A stretch of DNA of 64,000 bases from Falsiroseomonas tokyonensis (GTDB lineage Bacteria > Pseudomonadota > Alphaproteobacteria > Acetobacterales > Acetobacteraceae): contig NZ_JAFNJS010000006.1 in the NCBI RefSeq assembly GCF_019024325.1, forward strand, positions 329,208-393,207, read 5' to 3'. The first letter of the stretch is position 1, and every line of letters begins with the position of its first letter. Of the stretch, positions 17,536 through 25,853 are shown in pieces. Position numbers and translations under genes: made by a program. Below the pieces are notes generated by a model. The model was not told the DNA's origin. It searched no databases and saw nothing but the letters and a program-made list of their open reading frames with translations.

Positions 17536-18407
17536 CAGTTGCGCCCCCCCAGGATCCCCTGCGGCCGGAACATCAGCACCAGCAGGATGGCGAGGAAGGC
17601 GGTGACAGTGCGGTAGGCGGGCGAGAGCACCAGCCCCGCCATCTCCTCGCCGACGCCGACCACCATCGCCCCCAGCGCCGCGCCGGGAATCGAGCCGAGC
17701 CCGCCGACGACAGCCGCGGCAAAGACGGAGAGCACGACGCGAAAGCCGGTCAGCGGATCGATGGAGGTATCGATGCCCACCAGCATGCCGCCGCAGCCCG
17801 CCAGCCCGCCGCCGATGAAGACCGCGACACGGGCAATGCGGTTGGGATCGACGCCCTTGATATCGGCCAGCACGGGATTGTCGGCCACCGCCCGCATGGC
17901 GCGCCCGAGCCGCGAGAAGCCCAGTAGAAGAAAAAGCCCGCCCGCGGCGACGATCGCATAGCCGGTGTTCTGCAATTGCTGCGGGTTGATGCGGATGCCG
18001 TCGAAGCGCCAGTCGCGCAGGATCGGCAGGTCGTAGCCGCGCAGGTCATTGCCGAAGCTGAACCGCAGGATGTTCTCGATCAGCAGCGTCATGGCGACGG
18101 AGGCGATGGCCACCGTCAGCGGCCCCGCCGGGCGCAGCGGGCGGAAGGCGGCCTCCTCCGCCAGCAGGGCGACCAGCCCCGCCACCAGGAAGGCCAGCGG
18201 CAGGGCGAGCCCCACCGGCCAGCCATAGACCGCATTCGCCACCCAGCCGGCAAAGGCGCCGGTGGTGGCGAAGCCGGCGATGGCGAAGTTCGGATAGCGC
18301 AGCACGGCAAAGATGCAGTTGAAGCCGATGGCGGGCAGCATCAGCACGCTGCCCGCCATCACGCCATTCAGCAGGACCTGCGCCAGGTCCCTCCAATCTT
18401 GAATCAT
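17535..18407 (-). CDS. Branched-chain amino acid-type ABC permease, LivH family
   Basis: A 290-residue membrane protein. It shows LLNGVMAGSVLMLPAIGFNC at the N terminus, the cytoplasmic EAA loop SRLGRAMRAVADNPVLADI, and GLGSIPGAALGAMVVGVGEE near the C terminus, all as in LivH. The ATG at 18407 begins the first family-conserved segment (MIQDWRDLAQVLLNG). The 127 bases between it and the binding-protein gene hold structured repeat copy A, which could tune expression of the permeases relative to the abundant binding protein. Confidence 0.92.
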   Translation of the reverse strand: MIQDWRDLAQVLLNGVMAGSVLMLPAIGFNCIFAVLRYPNFAIAGFATTGAFAGWVANAVYGWPVGLALPLAFLVAGLVALLAEEAAFRPLRPAGPLTVAIASVAMTLLIENILRFSFGNDLRGYDLPILRDWRFDGIRINPQQLQNTGYAIVAAGGLFLLLGFSRLGRAMRAVADNPVLADIKGVDPNRIARVAVFIGGGLAGCGGMLVGIDTSIDPLTGFRVVLSVFAAAVVGGLGSIPGAALGAMVVGVGEEMAGLVLSPAYRTVTAFLAILLVLMFRPQGILGGRN

Positions 18408-18422
18408 AGCGGTGCTCTCAAG

Positions 18423-18516
18423 CGCCGGGCGGCCGCTCCGCGGCCTTGGCTGCGCGGCACGGGCCGCGGCGGCCGTTCGGCCGCTCGGCCGGCGGAGATC
18501 GCCGGCCGCAGGTCGT
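18423..18516 (-). repeat. Structured four-hairpin repeat, copy A
   Basis: Four consecutive hairpins: GGCCGC/GCGGCC (18431-18445), CGCGGC/GCCGCG (18453-18468), GCGGCC/GGCCGC (18469-18484) and CGGCCGGCG/CGCCGGCCG (18486-18508). They are separated by short linkers including CTTGGCT, CTCGG and, at the end, GCAGGTCGT. Copy B at 31828-31916 has the same order of hairpins and the same linkers, but different stem bases that still pair. It lies inside the liv operon between the binding protein and LivH and would be transcribed as part of that mRNA. Strand is given as that of the operon. Confidence 0.8.
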
Positions 18517-18534
18517 GCCCGTTCGGCATAGGGC

Positions 18535-19740
18535 TCAAACGAGTTCGAGCACCCGATAGGCGCCGCCCTCGGCCACCTCGTAGCGGAACTTCGTGCCGCG
18601 GATGTCGCCGCGCTCGTCGAATTCGCAGGGGCCGGAGGCACCCTCGAAATTCACCGCGCGGCCGGCCGCGATCAGCCGCAGCCCGTCCGTGACATTGTCC
18701 ACCTTCTCCCCATCGCCCTGGCAGATCTTGCGGACGTTGTCGCGGATGACGGTGCCCGTGGCGTCGCCGCCCTGCGCGGCGGCGAGGATCGCCATGGTGG
18801 CGTGGTCGTGCACCTGGGCAGAATAGGGGTCGACCTCGGTGCTGCCGAAGGCGGCCTTCAGGCGGGTGAAGGCGGGGCTGTTCAGGTCCGGGCTGGGCTG
18901 GAAGGTGGTCAGGCCGTTCGTCACCTCGTTCGGCAGCGTGCCGAAGACGCTGGCCGGCGCGGCATAGGCGAAGGTGAAGCGGCGGCCGTCGAAGCCGGCG
19001 CGGTAAAGTTCGCGCAGCAGGATGGTGACGTCCGGCAGATAGCCGTTCAGCATCACCGTGTCGGAGCGCGAGCGCATGATGGTGTCCACTTCCGAGCGGA
19101 AGGCGGTCTTGTCGCGCTCATAGACCACATAGCCGGAGACGGCGCCGCCGCCGGCGCGCATCACCTCCGTCATCACATCCTGGCTGGACTGCGCGAAGGG
19201 CGATTGCGCGGCCATGTGGAAGACGCGCCTGGCGCCCTTGCCGAGCAGCCACTTCGTCGCGGTCTCGATCTGCAGGCGCGAATTGGGCTGGGTGCGGAAG
19301 ATGTGGCCCTGGTGCGGCAGCAGGGTGATGCTGTCGGCGCCGGAGACGGTGAACAGCGGCACCCGGTTCTCCCAGCACAGCGGCGCCACGGCCGTGGTGA
19401 CGGAGGACGCCCAGGTGCCCATCAGCGCCTGCACGCGGTCCACGTCGATCAGCTTGCGCGCGCCGCGCACGCCGGCATCGGGGTTGGTCTGGTCATCCTC
19501 GAAGGCGAGGCGAATCTGCCGGCCCTTGATGCCGCCGGCGCTGTTCGCGGCCTCCACCACGCCCTGCATGGCGCGCAGCATGGCCGGGCCATAGGGGCCG
19601 CCGGCACCGGTCAGCGGCGGCAGCGCGCCGAAGACCACCGGCGCGGTCTGCGCGAAGGCGCGGCCGCCGATGGCGAAGGTGGAGACGGCCGCGGCCGCCC
19701 CCAGCAGGGCGCCGCGGCGCCCGATTGTCGTCTGCATCAT
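18535..19740 (-). CDS. ABC transporter substrate-binding protein, branched-chain amino acid type
   Basis: A 401-residue periplasmic protein of the type I (LivK-like, Peripla_BP_6) fold. A Tat-like leader (TIGRRGALLGAAAAVSTFAI) is followed by the mature start QTAPVVFGALPPLTGAGG. The conserved segments GIKGRQIRLAFEDDQTNPD and DRVQALMGTWASSVTTAVAP are present. The start is at 19740 or two codons on; both ATGs fit. It delivers substrate to LivH/LivM. The gene lies 31 bases after LivF and is followed by the hairpin repeat. Confidence 0.92.
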   Translation of the reverse strand: MMQTTIGRRGALLGAAAAVSTFAIGGRAFAQTAPVVFGALPPLTGAGGPYGPAMLRAMQGVVEAANSAGGIKGRQIRLAFEDDQTNPDAGVRGARKLIDVDRVQALMGTWASSVTTAVAPLCWENRVPLFTVSGADSITLLPHQGHIFRTQPNSRLQIETATKWLLGKGARRVFHMAAQSPFAQSSQDVMTEVMRAGGGAVSGYVVYERDKTAFRSEVDTIMRSRSDTVMLNGYLPDVTILLRELYRAGFDGRRFTFAYAAPASVFGTLPNEVTNGLTTFQPSPDLNSPAFTRLKAAFGSTEVDPYSAQVHDHATMAILAAAQGGDATGTVIRDNVRKICQGDGEKVDNVTDGLRLIAAGRAVNFEGASGPCEFDERGDIRGTKFRYEVAEGGAYRVLELV

Positions 19741-19771
19741 CCGTCAGCTTCCCTTCTGTTCTTGGTGAAAC

Positions 19772-20485
19772 TCAGCCGCCCAGGAACAGGCGGCGCACTT
19801 CCGGGTCGGAGGCCAGTTCGGCCGCGGGGCCGGTGCGGGCGACGCGGCCATCGACCAGCACGATGCCATCTTCCGCGATCGCCAGCGCCTCCAGCGCATT
19901 CTGCTCCACCATCAGGATGGCGGTGCCCTCGGCATGGATGGCGGCGATGTCGTCGAAGAGGCTTTCGGCGGCCTTGGGGCTGAGACCCGCGGAGGGTTCG
20001 TCCAGCAGCAGCAGTTTCGGCGCCACCATCAGCGCCATGCCCATGGCAAGGATCTGCCGCTGCCCGCCCGAGAGCGTTCGCGCCGCGCGGCGGCGTTTTT
20101 CGGCCAGCATGGGGAAGCGGGCGAAGAGCCCCTCCACCCGCTGCGTGACGGTGGCGCGGGGTTCCAGGTAGCCGCCCATCTCCAGGTTCTCGCGCACCGA
20201 GAGGCTGGGGAAAATGTTGGCCTCCTGCGGCACGAAGGCGACGCCGCGCATGGCGACACCGCGCGGCGGCAGGCCGGTCAGCAGTTCGCCCGACAGGCGC
20301 ACCTGGCCCGACTTGGCCCGCAGCATCCCGGCGATGGCCTTCAACAAGGTAGACTTGCCGGCGCCGTTCGGGCCGACGATCGCCGCCATCCGCCGCTCCG
20401 GCAGGGCGACGGTGATGCCCTTCAGGATCTCATCGGCCGCGCCATAGCCGCCGACCAGGGCTTCCACTTCCAGCAGGGCGGTCAT
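19772..20485 (-). CDS. ABC transporter ATP-binding protein, LivF family
   Basis: A 237-residue ATPase. Walker A is GPNGAGKST, the signature is LSGGQRQILAMGMALM and Walker B is KLLLLDEPSAGLSPK. The VPQEANIFPSLSVRENLEMG segment is typical of LivF. It energises import with LivG. Its ATG overlaps the LivG stop (ATGA at 20482-20485). Confidence 0.93.
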   Translation of the reverse strand: MTALLEVEALVGGYGAADEILKGITVALPERRMAAIVGPNGAGKSTLLKAIAGMLRAKSGQVRLSGELLTGLPPRGVAMRGVAFVPQEANIFPSLSVRENLEMGGYLEPRATVTQRVEGLFARFPMLAEKRRRAARTLSGGQRQILAMGMALMVAPKLLLLDEPSAGLSPKAAESLFDDIAAIHAEGTAILMVEQNALEALAIAEDGIVLVDGRVARTGPAAELASDPEVRRLFLGG

Positions 20486-21273
20486 GCGTGCACCCGCCTG
20501 CCCATATAGGCTTCCTGCACCCGCGCATCGGCCGCGACCTGTTCGAAGGAGCCCTGCACCAGGAAGCGGCCCTCCGCCATGACGATGACGGGGTCGCAGA
20601 GGGAGGCGACGAAATCCATGTGGTGCTCGACGATCAGCACCGTCATGCCCTCGTCCCGCAGGCTGCCGATATGGCTGGCGATCTCGGCCGAGAGGCTGGG
20701 ATTCACCCCCGCCACCGGCTCATCCAGCAGCAGCAGGCGGGGCTCCGCCATCAGGGCGCGGCCGATCTCCATCAGCTTCTTCTGGCCGCCGGAGAGGGCC
20801 GCCGCCTGGTTGTCCAGCACGCGGGTGAGATTCAGCCGCGCCGCCACCGCCCTGGCGCGCTCGCGCAGCGCCTCCTCCCGCGCCCGCATGGCGGCGGGGC
20901 GCAGGATGGCGGCGGCCACACCCTCCCCCGGCTGGGCTTGGCCATAGAGAAGAAGGTTCTCCAGCACCGTCAGGCGCGGAATGCCGCGCGCGATCTGGAA
21001 GCTGCGCACAAGGCCCGCGCCGGTGATGCGGTCCGGCCGCAGCCCGGTGATGTCCTGGCCGTCAAAGATCACCCGCCCCGCATCCGGCCGGATGACGCCC
21101 GAGATGCATTGAAAGGCGGTGGACTTGCCGGCGCCGTTCGGGCCGATCAGCGCGGTGACCGTGCCGGGCCGCACCTGCAGCGCGAGTCCATTCAGCGCGA
21201 CCACCCCGCCGAAGCTGCGGCGGAGGTCGCTGATCTCCAGAAGGGCTGGTTGGGGGGAGGACTCCGTCATCAC
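20482..21273 (-). CDS. ABC transporter ATP-binding protein, LivG family
   Basis: A 263-residue ATPase and the first gene of the six-gene liv operon. Walker A is GPNGAGKSTAF, the LivG-type ISGVIRPDAGRVIFDGQDIT follows, the signature is LSGGQKKLMEIGRALM, and Walker B is LLLLDEPVAGVNP. The C-terminal GRFLVQGSFEQVAADARVQ and EAYMGRR are family marks. Upstream, 40 bases separate it from the small ORF on the same strand, so the promoter may lie upstream of that ORF or in the short gap. Confidence 0.93.
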   Translation of the reverse strand: MMTESSPQPALLEISDLRRSFGGVVALNGLALQVRPGTVTALIGPNGAGKSTAFQCISGVIRPDAGRVIFDGQDITGLRPDRITGAGLVRSFQIARGIPRLTVLENLLLYGQAQPGEGVAAAILRPAAMRAREEALRERARAVAARLNLTRVLDNQAAALSGGQKKLMEIGRALMAEPRLLLLDEPVAGVNPSLSAEIASHIGSLRDEGMTVLIVEHHMDFVASLCDPVIVMAEGRFLVQGSFEQVAADARVQEAYMGRRVHA

Positions 21274-21313
21274 GGGAACGCTACACGCGCGCCCGCCCTC
21301 CCGGAAGCCGTGG

Positions 21314-21514
21314 TCAGGCCGTCAGGCGGGTCCGTTTCGCCTTCGAATAGTCCGGGCGCGGCGGCAGCGGGGCCGGCCGTGCCGGGCGGTTCTGCTGGCC
21401 ATGGGCCTCCGCCTCCTCCCGCATCCTTGCCAGCAGCGCCAGCTCCGCCGGCGCCGCCTCTCGCAACAGGCCCGAGGCGAGCATGCGCTCGCGCCGGAAA
21501 GCCTGGTCGTCCAT
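21314..21514 (-). CDS. Small hypothetical protein, 66 residues
   Basis: A short ORF with an excellent ribosome site (GAGGAGG, 5 bases before the ATG at 21514). The product is charged and helical (FRRERMLASGLLREAAPAEL), ending in a basic proline-rich tail (PARPAPLPPRPDYSKAKRTR). There is no signal peptide or membrane segment and I do not recognise the family. It precedes the liv operon on the same strand. The 138 bases upstream, to the next gene, hold no further gene. Confidence 0.6.
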   Translation of the reverse strand: MDDQAFRRERMLASGLLREAAPAELALLARMREEAEAHGQQNRPARPAPLPPRPDYSKAKRTRLTA

Positions 21515-21652
21515 GCAAACCTCCTCAACCCTGGACGGGACGTCCTCGCCCATCCTCGGGCACTCCCTAGCTGGTCATGGCGGCAGCCATCCGGCAGGGC
21601 CATGACAGGCAGGTGACACCAGTTCCGCTTAAGGAGTGTTGAAAGCGCCCGC

Positions 21653-22267
21653 CTATTCCTCCCAGCCATGCGCCTCCCCGGCCAGCCAGCGGCGCCCGGC
21701 GGCATAGAGCGCCTGGACCTTCTCCCCCTTCAGCCCGGGCATGTCGGTCTTTACCTCATAGCCAATGCCGGTCTGGAGATAGGCCAGGTGGCGATAGCCT
21801 TCCGGGAAGCGGGCGAGCAGCGCCGGGTCCAGTTCCAGCTTCGCCGCGGGATCCACCGGGTCCATGCGGTCCTTCTCATAGATCGGCTGCCGCAGCACGA
21901 TGCCCCATCGGCCGTCGCGCTGCTCGATGAAATCATGAAAACGGCCGGTGCAGACCACGTCCACCAGCACGCCATGCACCTCCGCCCGCTGGCTGATCGT
22001 CATCTTCGTCTGCGCGATGGCGCGGTTGCCGGCCAGGTCCACGGAGCAGCCGCCCAGGAAATGCAGGATGGAGACGCCGCGCGCCCAGCCGGCCTTCGAC
22101 GCCGCGATGAAATCCGCCGCCGAGGCCTGGCACCAGGTGGCCATCATCCGCCCGTCTTCATGCCAGCAGGTGGCGAAGCGGTCCCAATCCCCGGCATCGC
22201 GCCACACAGCCCAGTTCTGCACCAGCTCCGCCACTTCCAGGCGGCGGAGGAGATCGGGGTTGGACAT
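21653..22267 (-). CDS. SnoaL/NTF2-like fold protein
   Basis: A 204-residue protein. Its first 130 residues match the SnoaL_4 plan: RLEVAELVQNWAVWRDAGDW, then FATCWHEDGRMMATW and VCTGRFHDFIEQRDGRWGIV. Members include ring-hydroxylating dioxygenase beta-like proteins, polyketide cyclases and many small-molecule enzymes. No catalytic residues can be assigned with certainty. It is divergent from Bug receptor 3 and shares a 101-base intergenic region with it, which may mean joint regulation. Confidence 0.75.
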   Translation of the reverse strand: MSNPDLLRRLEVAELVQNWAVWRDAGDWDRFATCWHEDGRMMATWCQASAADFIAASKAGWARGVSILHFLGGCSVDLAGNRAIAQTKMTISQRAEVHGVLVDVVCTGRFHDFIEQRDGRWGIVLRQPIYEKDRMDPVDPAAKLELDPALLARFPEGYRHLAYLQTGIGYEVKTDMPGLKGEKVQALYAAGRRWLAGEAHGWEE

Positions 22268-22368
22268 GGCGGGTTCCTCGCTTCGATGGCTTGACGGGCG
22301 GCGGCGGGGCCGCGATGGAAGATGCAACAAACGATTGCAGCGATTGCAACAACCCAGGGGGAATGTCC

Positions 22369-23343
22369 ATGACCAGCAAGATCGGCCGCCGCGGCGCCCT
22401 CGCCCTGCCCGCCCTGCTGCTGCCGCTGGCGGCGCGTGCGCAAGCCGCCTGGCCGGACCGGCCGGTGCGCTTCATCCAGGGATTCGGGGCCGGCGGCACC
22501 ACCGATATCGTGGCGCGGCTGCTGGCGCCGTCAATGTCCGCCGCCTGGGGCCAGCCGGTGGTGGTGGAGAATCGCCCCGGCGCCGGCGGGACGCTCGCCG
22601 CCAATACCCTGGCACGGGCCAATGACGGCCATACGCTGATGCTGCTGAACAACGGTTTTGCGGTCTCCGCCGCGCTCTATCGCACCCTGCCCTACGACCC
22701 GCGCGCGGATATCGAGCCGGTGGCCATGGTGGCCTCCACCGGCCTGGTGATCCTGGCCGGGCCGAACGGGCCCAAGGACATGGCGGAGCTCGTGGCGCAG
22801 GCCAAGGCGCGGCCGGATGCCATCAACTTCGCCACCGTCGGCGTCGGCAGCACCCAGCATTTCGTGGCGGAGGCGGTGCAGGGCGCCGGCGGTTTCCGGA
22901 TGACCCATGTGCCCTATCGCGGCACGCCCGCCGCCATCGTGGCGCTGCGCAACGGGGAGGTGCAGGTGGTGGCGGAGACGGCCTCCGCCGTGCTCGGCCA
23001 GATCCGTGGCGGGGAGGTACGGGCGCTGGCCATCACCAGCGGCCAGCGCTCCCCCCTGCTGCCGGAGGTGCCGACGGTGGCGGAATCGCTCGGCCAGCCC
23101 GGCTTCGACATCGTCACCTGGTACGCCATCGGCGTGCCCGCCGGGACGCCACCCGCGGTTGTGCAGCGCATCACCGCCATGGCACAGGCGATGCATGGCA
23201 ATGCGGAGCTGCAGGCGCGGCTCGGTGCGCTGGGGCTGACGCCGCGCGCGCCCGGCACACCGGCCGAAACCCGCGCCGCCGTGCATGCCGAGATGGCGCG
23301 CTGGGCCGAGGTGGTCGAGCGCACCAATATGGAACGACAGTAG
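22369..23343 (+). CDS. Bug/TctC-family periplasmic receptor (3)
   Basis: A 324-residue protein. The leader has an RRG core (KIGRRGALALPALLLPLAAR), the mature part starts QAAWPDRPVRFIQGFG, and VENRPGAGGTLAANTLARAN and HVPYRGTPAAIVALRNG are present. Of two in-frame ATGs, 22369 has proper spacing from the AGGGGG ribosome site, while 22363 is too close. The nitroreductase gene follows after 9 bases, so the two form an operon, and the divergent SnoaL-like gene may belong to the same pathway. Confidence 0.9.
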   Translation: MTSKIGRRGALALPALLLPLAARAQAAWPDRPVRFIQGFGAGGTTDIVARLLAPSMSAAWGQPVVVENRPGAGGTLAANTLARANDGHTLMLLNNGFAVSAALYRTLPYDPRADIEPVAMVASTGLVILAGPNGPKDMAELVAQAKARPDAINFATVGVGSTQHFVAEAVQGAGGFRMTHVPYRGTPAAIVALRNGEVQVVAETASAVLGQIRGGEVRALAITSGQRSPLLPEVPTVAESLGQPGFDIVTWYAIGVPAGTPPAVVQRITAMAQAMHGNAELQARLGALGLTPRAPGTPAETRAAVHAEMARWAEVVERTNMERQ

Positions 23344-23352
23344 GAGTCCCGC

Positions 23353-23949
23353 GTGACCGACCGCACCGCCCCCGTTGCCCACCCGATCAACGCCCTGATG
23401 CAGGCGCGCTGGAGCCCACGCGCCTTCACCGGCCAGGCCGTGACGGCCGCGCAGGAAGCGAGCCTGCTGGAGGCCGCGCGCTGGGCCGCCTCCTGCTTCA
23501 ATGAGCAGCCCTGGGTCTTCGTCACCGCCCGCAAGGACGAGGAAGGTTTCGCCGGCCTGCTGTCGCTGCTGAGCGCCAACAACCAGGCCTGGGCGGGTGC
23601 GGCCGGCCTGCTGATGATCGGCTTCGCCCGGACCACCTTCGCGGCGAACGGCAACCCGAATGCGATGGCGCAATACGACCTGGGTCAGGCGGTGGCGCAG
23701 ATGGCGCTGCAGGCGGTGGAGCTCGGCCTGGCCAGCCACCAGATGCGCGGCTTCGACGTGGAGCGGGCGCGGACGGAGCTCGGCGTGCCGGAAGGGCATG
23801 AGCCGATGGTGGCGATCGCCTTCGGCACGCAGGGCGCGCCGTCCCTGCTGCCGGAGAAGCTGGCGGAGCGGGAAGTGGCGCCGCGGGTGCGGAAGCCGGT
23901 GACGGAGTTTGCCCATCTTGGGCGGTATGGGGTGCCGGTGAAGGTGTGA
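23353..23949 (+). CDS. Nitroreductase-family flavoprotein
   Basis: A 198-residue protein. RWSPRAFTGQAVT at the N terminus carries the FMN-phosphate-binding arginines, FNEQPWVFVTARK the middle strand, and the C-terminal half has DLGQAVAQMALQAVELGLAS followed by GVPEGHEPMVAIAFG, as in small FMN-dependent nitroreductases. These enzymes use NAD(P)H to reduce nitro groups, quinones or enones. No substrate can be assigned. It sits 9 bases after Bug receptor 3 and is followed by a large inverted repeat before the convergent aminotransferase. Confidence 0.88.
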   Translation: MTDRTAPVAHPINALMQARWSPRAFTGQAVTAAQEASLLEAARWAASCFNEQPWVFVTARKDEEGFAGLLSLLSANNQAWAGAAGLLMIGFARTTFAANGNPNAMAQYDLGQAVAQMALQAVELGLASHQMRGFDVERARTELGVPEGHEPMVAIAFGTQGAPSLLPEKLAEREVAPRVRKPVTEFAHLGRYGVPVKV

Positions 23950-23964
23950 GGGGTGGGGCGAGAG

Positions 23965-24047
23965 AGCCCCCACCCAACCCTCCCCCGCAAGCGCGGGGGA
24001 GGGCTTTCTCCCTCCCCCGTTGACGGGGTAGGGTCGGGGTGGGGGCT
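23965..24047. repeat. Nested inverted repeat between convergent genes
   Basis: Outer arms AGCCCCCACCC (23965-23975) and GGGTGGGGGCT (24037-24047) are perfectly complementary. They enclose an 11-bp hairpin CCCTCCCCCGC/GCGGGGGAGGG (23978-24003, 4-base loop) and a second imperfect hairpin (24010-24033). The layout is a three-way junction. It lies between the stops of the nitroreductase and aminotransferase genes, so it could serve as a two-sided terminator or be a dispersed REP-like element. Only one copy is in the window. Confidence 0.75.
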
Positions 24048-24059
24048 TGGCGCCGCCCC

Positions 24060-25370
24060 CTACCCCACCGCCTCCCGCACCAGCGCCCCGCGGATCTCGC
24101 AGAAATCCGCGAAGGCACTCACGAATCCCTCGCACTCCGCCTCGCCCACCGCCAGCGACAGCGCCACCATCCCGCGTCGCGCGATGTAGTAGCCGCGGTC
24201 GAGCAGATCGAGGAACAGCAGCTCCTTCAGCGCCTGGTTGCCCTCCGCCGCTTCCTCCGCATTGCGCGGCGCGGTCGGCATGAAGTGGAAGGCCATCATG
24301 CTGCCGCGGCCCGTCACTTGGATGGGCAGGTCGCCCGCCGCGCGCTGCAGCGCCTGTCGCAGCGCATCGCCGCGGGCGTTGTGGCGCAGCGCGACCTCGG
24401 GCGTGTAGATCTCGCCCAGCGCGGCGATGCCGGCGGACATGGTCAGCGTGTTGTTGTTGAAGGTGCCGGCATGCGGCACGGCATCCGGGCGGCGCGGGTC
24501 GAAGATCGCCATCAGATCCTCCCGCCCGCCGAAGGCGCCAAAGGACATGCCGCCGCCGACGTATTTTCCCAGCGTGGTCAGGTCCGGCGTCACGCCGGTA
24601 AGTTCCTGCAACCCGCCCGGGGCAAGGCGACTGGTCATCACCTCGTCGAAGATCAGCACGGCGCCCGTCTCATCCGCCAGGGCGCGCAAGCCGCGCAGGA
24701 CATCGTCGGTCGCGGCGATGCAGCCGCCGCCGCCCAGCATCGGCTCCAGGATGATGGCGGCCAGGTCCCCGGCATTCTCGCGCGCCAGCGCCGCGGCTTC
24801 CGCCAGATCGTTGTAGCCGGCCAGCACCACGCGGTGCGGCACGTTGATCGGGTTGGCGCCGGGGCCGAAGGTCATCAGCCCGCCGTGGTAGCCGCCGCGA
24901 AAGCCCAGGATGGTCTTGCGGCCCGTCGCGATGGTGGCGCAGGCCAGCGCCAGCAGATTCGCCTCCGTCCCCGAATTGGTGAAGCGCAGCGTCTGCAGCG
25001 AGGGGAACCGGTCCCGCACCATCCGGGCGAAGCGCGCCTCGAAGGGGTTATGCGCGGTCAGGTTCACGCCGGTGTCGAGCGCCCGCAGCACGGCGGCGCG
25101 GATCGCCGGATGCGAATGGCCGAAGAGGCCTGCGGTGTATTCGCCGATCATGCTGACGTAGGCATGGCCGTCCAGGTCCCGCACCCGGCAGCCCTCCCCG
25201 CTTTCGGCCGTGAAGGGAAAGGGCCCGTGGAACAGCACGCTGCGGGTATTGCCGCCGGGCATCACCTGCGCGGCCTCCGCATGCCGTGCGGCGCTGAGGG
25301 GGCGCGCGGTGGCATAACCCTCACGCGCCTCGACCAGCGCATCTTCCAGCAGGGCATTGCGGACGGACAT
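24060..25370 (-). CDS. Class III pyridoxal-phosphate aminotransferase (glutamate-1-semialdehyde aminomutase-like)
   Basis: A 436-residue PLP enzyme. The sequence shows MPGGNTRSVLFHGPFPF near residue 37, the phosphate-binding NSGTEANLLALACA (132-145), GGYHGG (159-164), the PLP ring aspartate D242 in LIFDEVMTSR and the Schiff-base lysine K269 in LTTLGKYVGGGMS. It resembles the HemL-like aminotransferase branch. HemL proper is unlikely because catabolic homologues carry the same SxFG-type segment and the surroundings are catabolic. Substrate unknown, probably an amino acid or amine. The DHCW cupin gene lies 36 bases upstream on the same strand. Confidence 0.82.
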   Translation of the reverse strand: MSVRNALLEDALVEAREGYATARPLSAARHAEAAQVMPGGNTRSVLFHGPFPFTAESGEGCRVRDLDGHAYVSMIGEYTAGLFGHSHPAIRAAVLRALDTGVNLTAHNPFEARFARMVRDRFPSLQTLRFTNSGTEANLLALACATIATGRKTILGFRGGYHGGLMTFGPGANPINVPHRVVLAGYNDLAEAAALARENAGDLAAIILEPMLGGGGCIAATDDVLRGLRALADETGAVLIFDEVMTSRLAPGGLQELTGVTPDLTTLGKYVGGGMSFGAFGGREDLMAIFDPRRPDAVPHAGTFNNNTLTMSAGIAALGEIYTPEVALRHNARGDALRQALQRAAGDLPIQVTGRGSMMAFHFMPTAPRNAEEAAEGNQALKELLFLDLLDRGYYIARRGMVALSLAVGEAECEGFVSAFADFCEIRGALVREAVG

Positions 25371-25406
25371 GTCGATCTCCTCGGCAGCGGCCGAGGCTAG
25401 CGCCGA

Positions 25407-25736
25407 TCAATCGACGATGAACAGCCTGGCTCCGGTGGCGGTGCGGCTGCGATGCGGCTCGGCATTTTCCGCCACCTGGTAGGAACATCCCTCCCGCATG
25501 GTGAAGACGCGGCCGTCCGCCAGCTCCGTCACCAGCTCCCCCTGCATCACCAGCAGCACATGGCCGCGGGAGCACCAGTGGTCCGCTAGGTAGCCGGGCG
25601 AATACTCCACCATGCGCACGCGGATATTGCCGACCTCCAGCGTGCGCCACAGCGCGTGCCCGGTCTCGCCGGCATGGCGCGTCTCCGGCCAGCCGGACCA
25701 ATCGGCCACCTGGAAGGGCACATTCTCGATGATCAT
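25407..25736 (-). CDS. DHCW-motif cupin-fold protein
   Basis: A 109-residue single cupin barrel. The start at 25736 gives MIIENVPFQVADWSGWP; an ATG three codons earlier (25745) is also possible. The eponymous D-H-W-C stretch appears as YLADHWCSRGHVLLVMQGEL, here with W and C in swapped order compared with the name, followed by CSYQVAENAEPHRS with a further histidine. Such proteins are small metal-binding cupins of unknown role. It is divergent from a LysR-type regulator and upstream of the aminotransferase, which suggests the LysR protein controls this pair. Confidence 0.75.
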   Translation of the reverse strand: MIIENVPFQVADWSGWPETRHAGETGHALWRTLEVGNIRVRMVEYSPGYLADHWCSRGHVLLVMQGELVTELADGRVFTMREGCSYQVAENAEPHRSRTATGARLFIVD

Positions 25737-25853
25737 GCTGCGCATCGCCTCGTTGAACACCGGCTGAATACCAGGCGCTTGACGCCCCAGCCACAAGCGG
25801 AAACTGTAGCGCGCAAACAGACCTGGCAAGCATCAGGAGCGGAGAGACAATTC

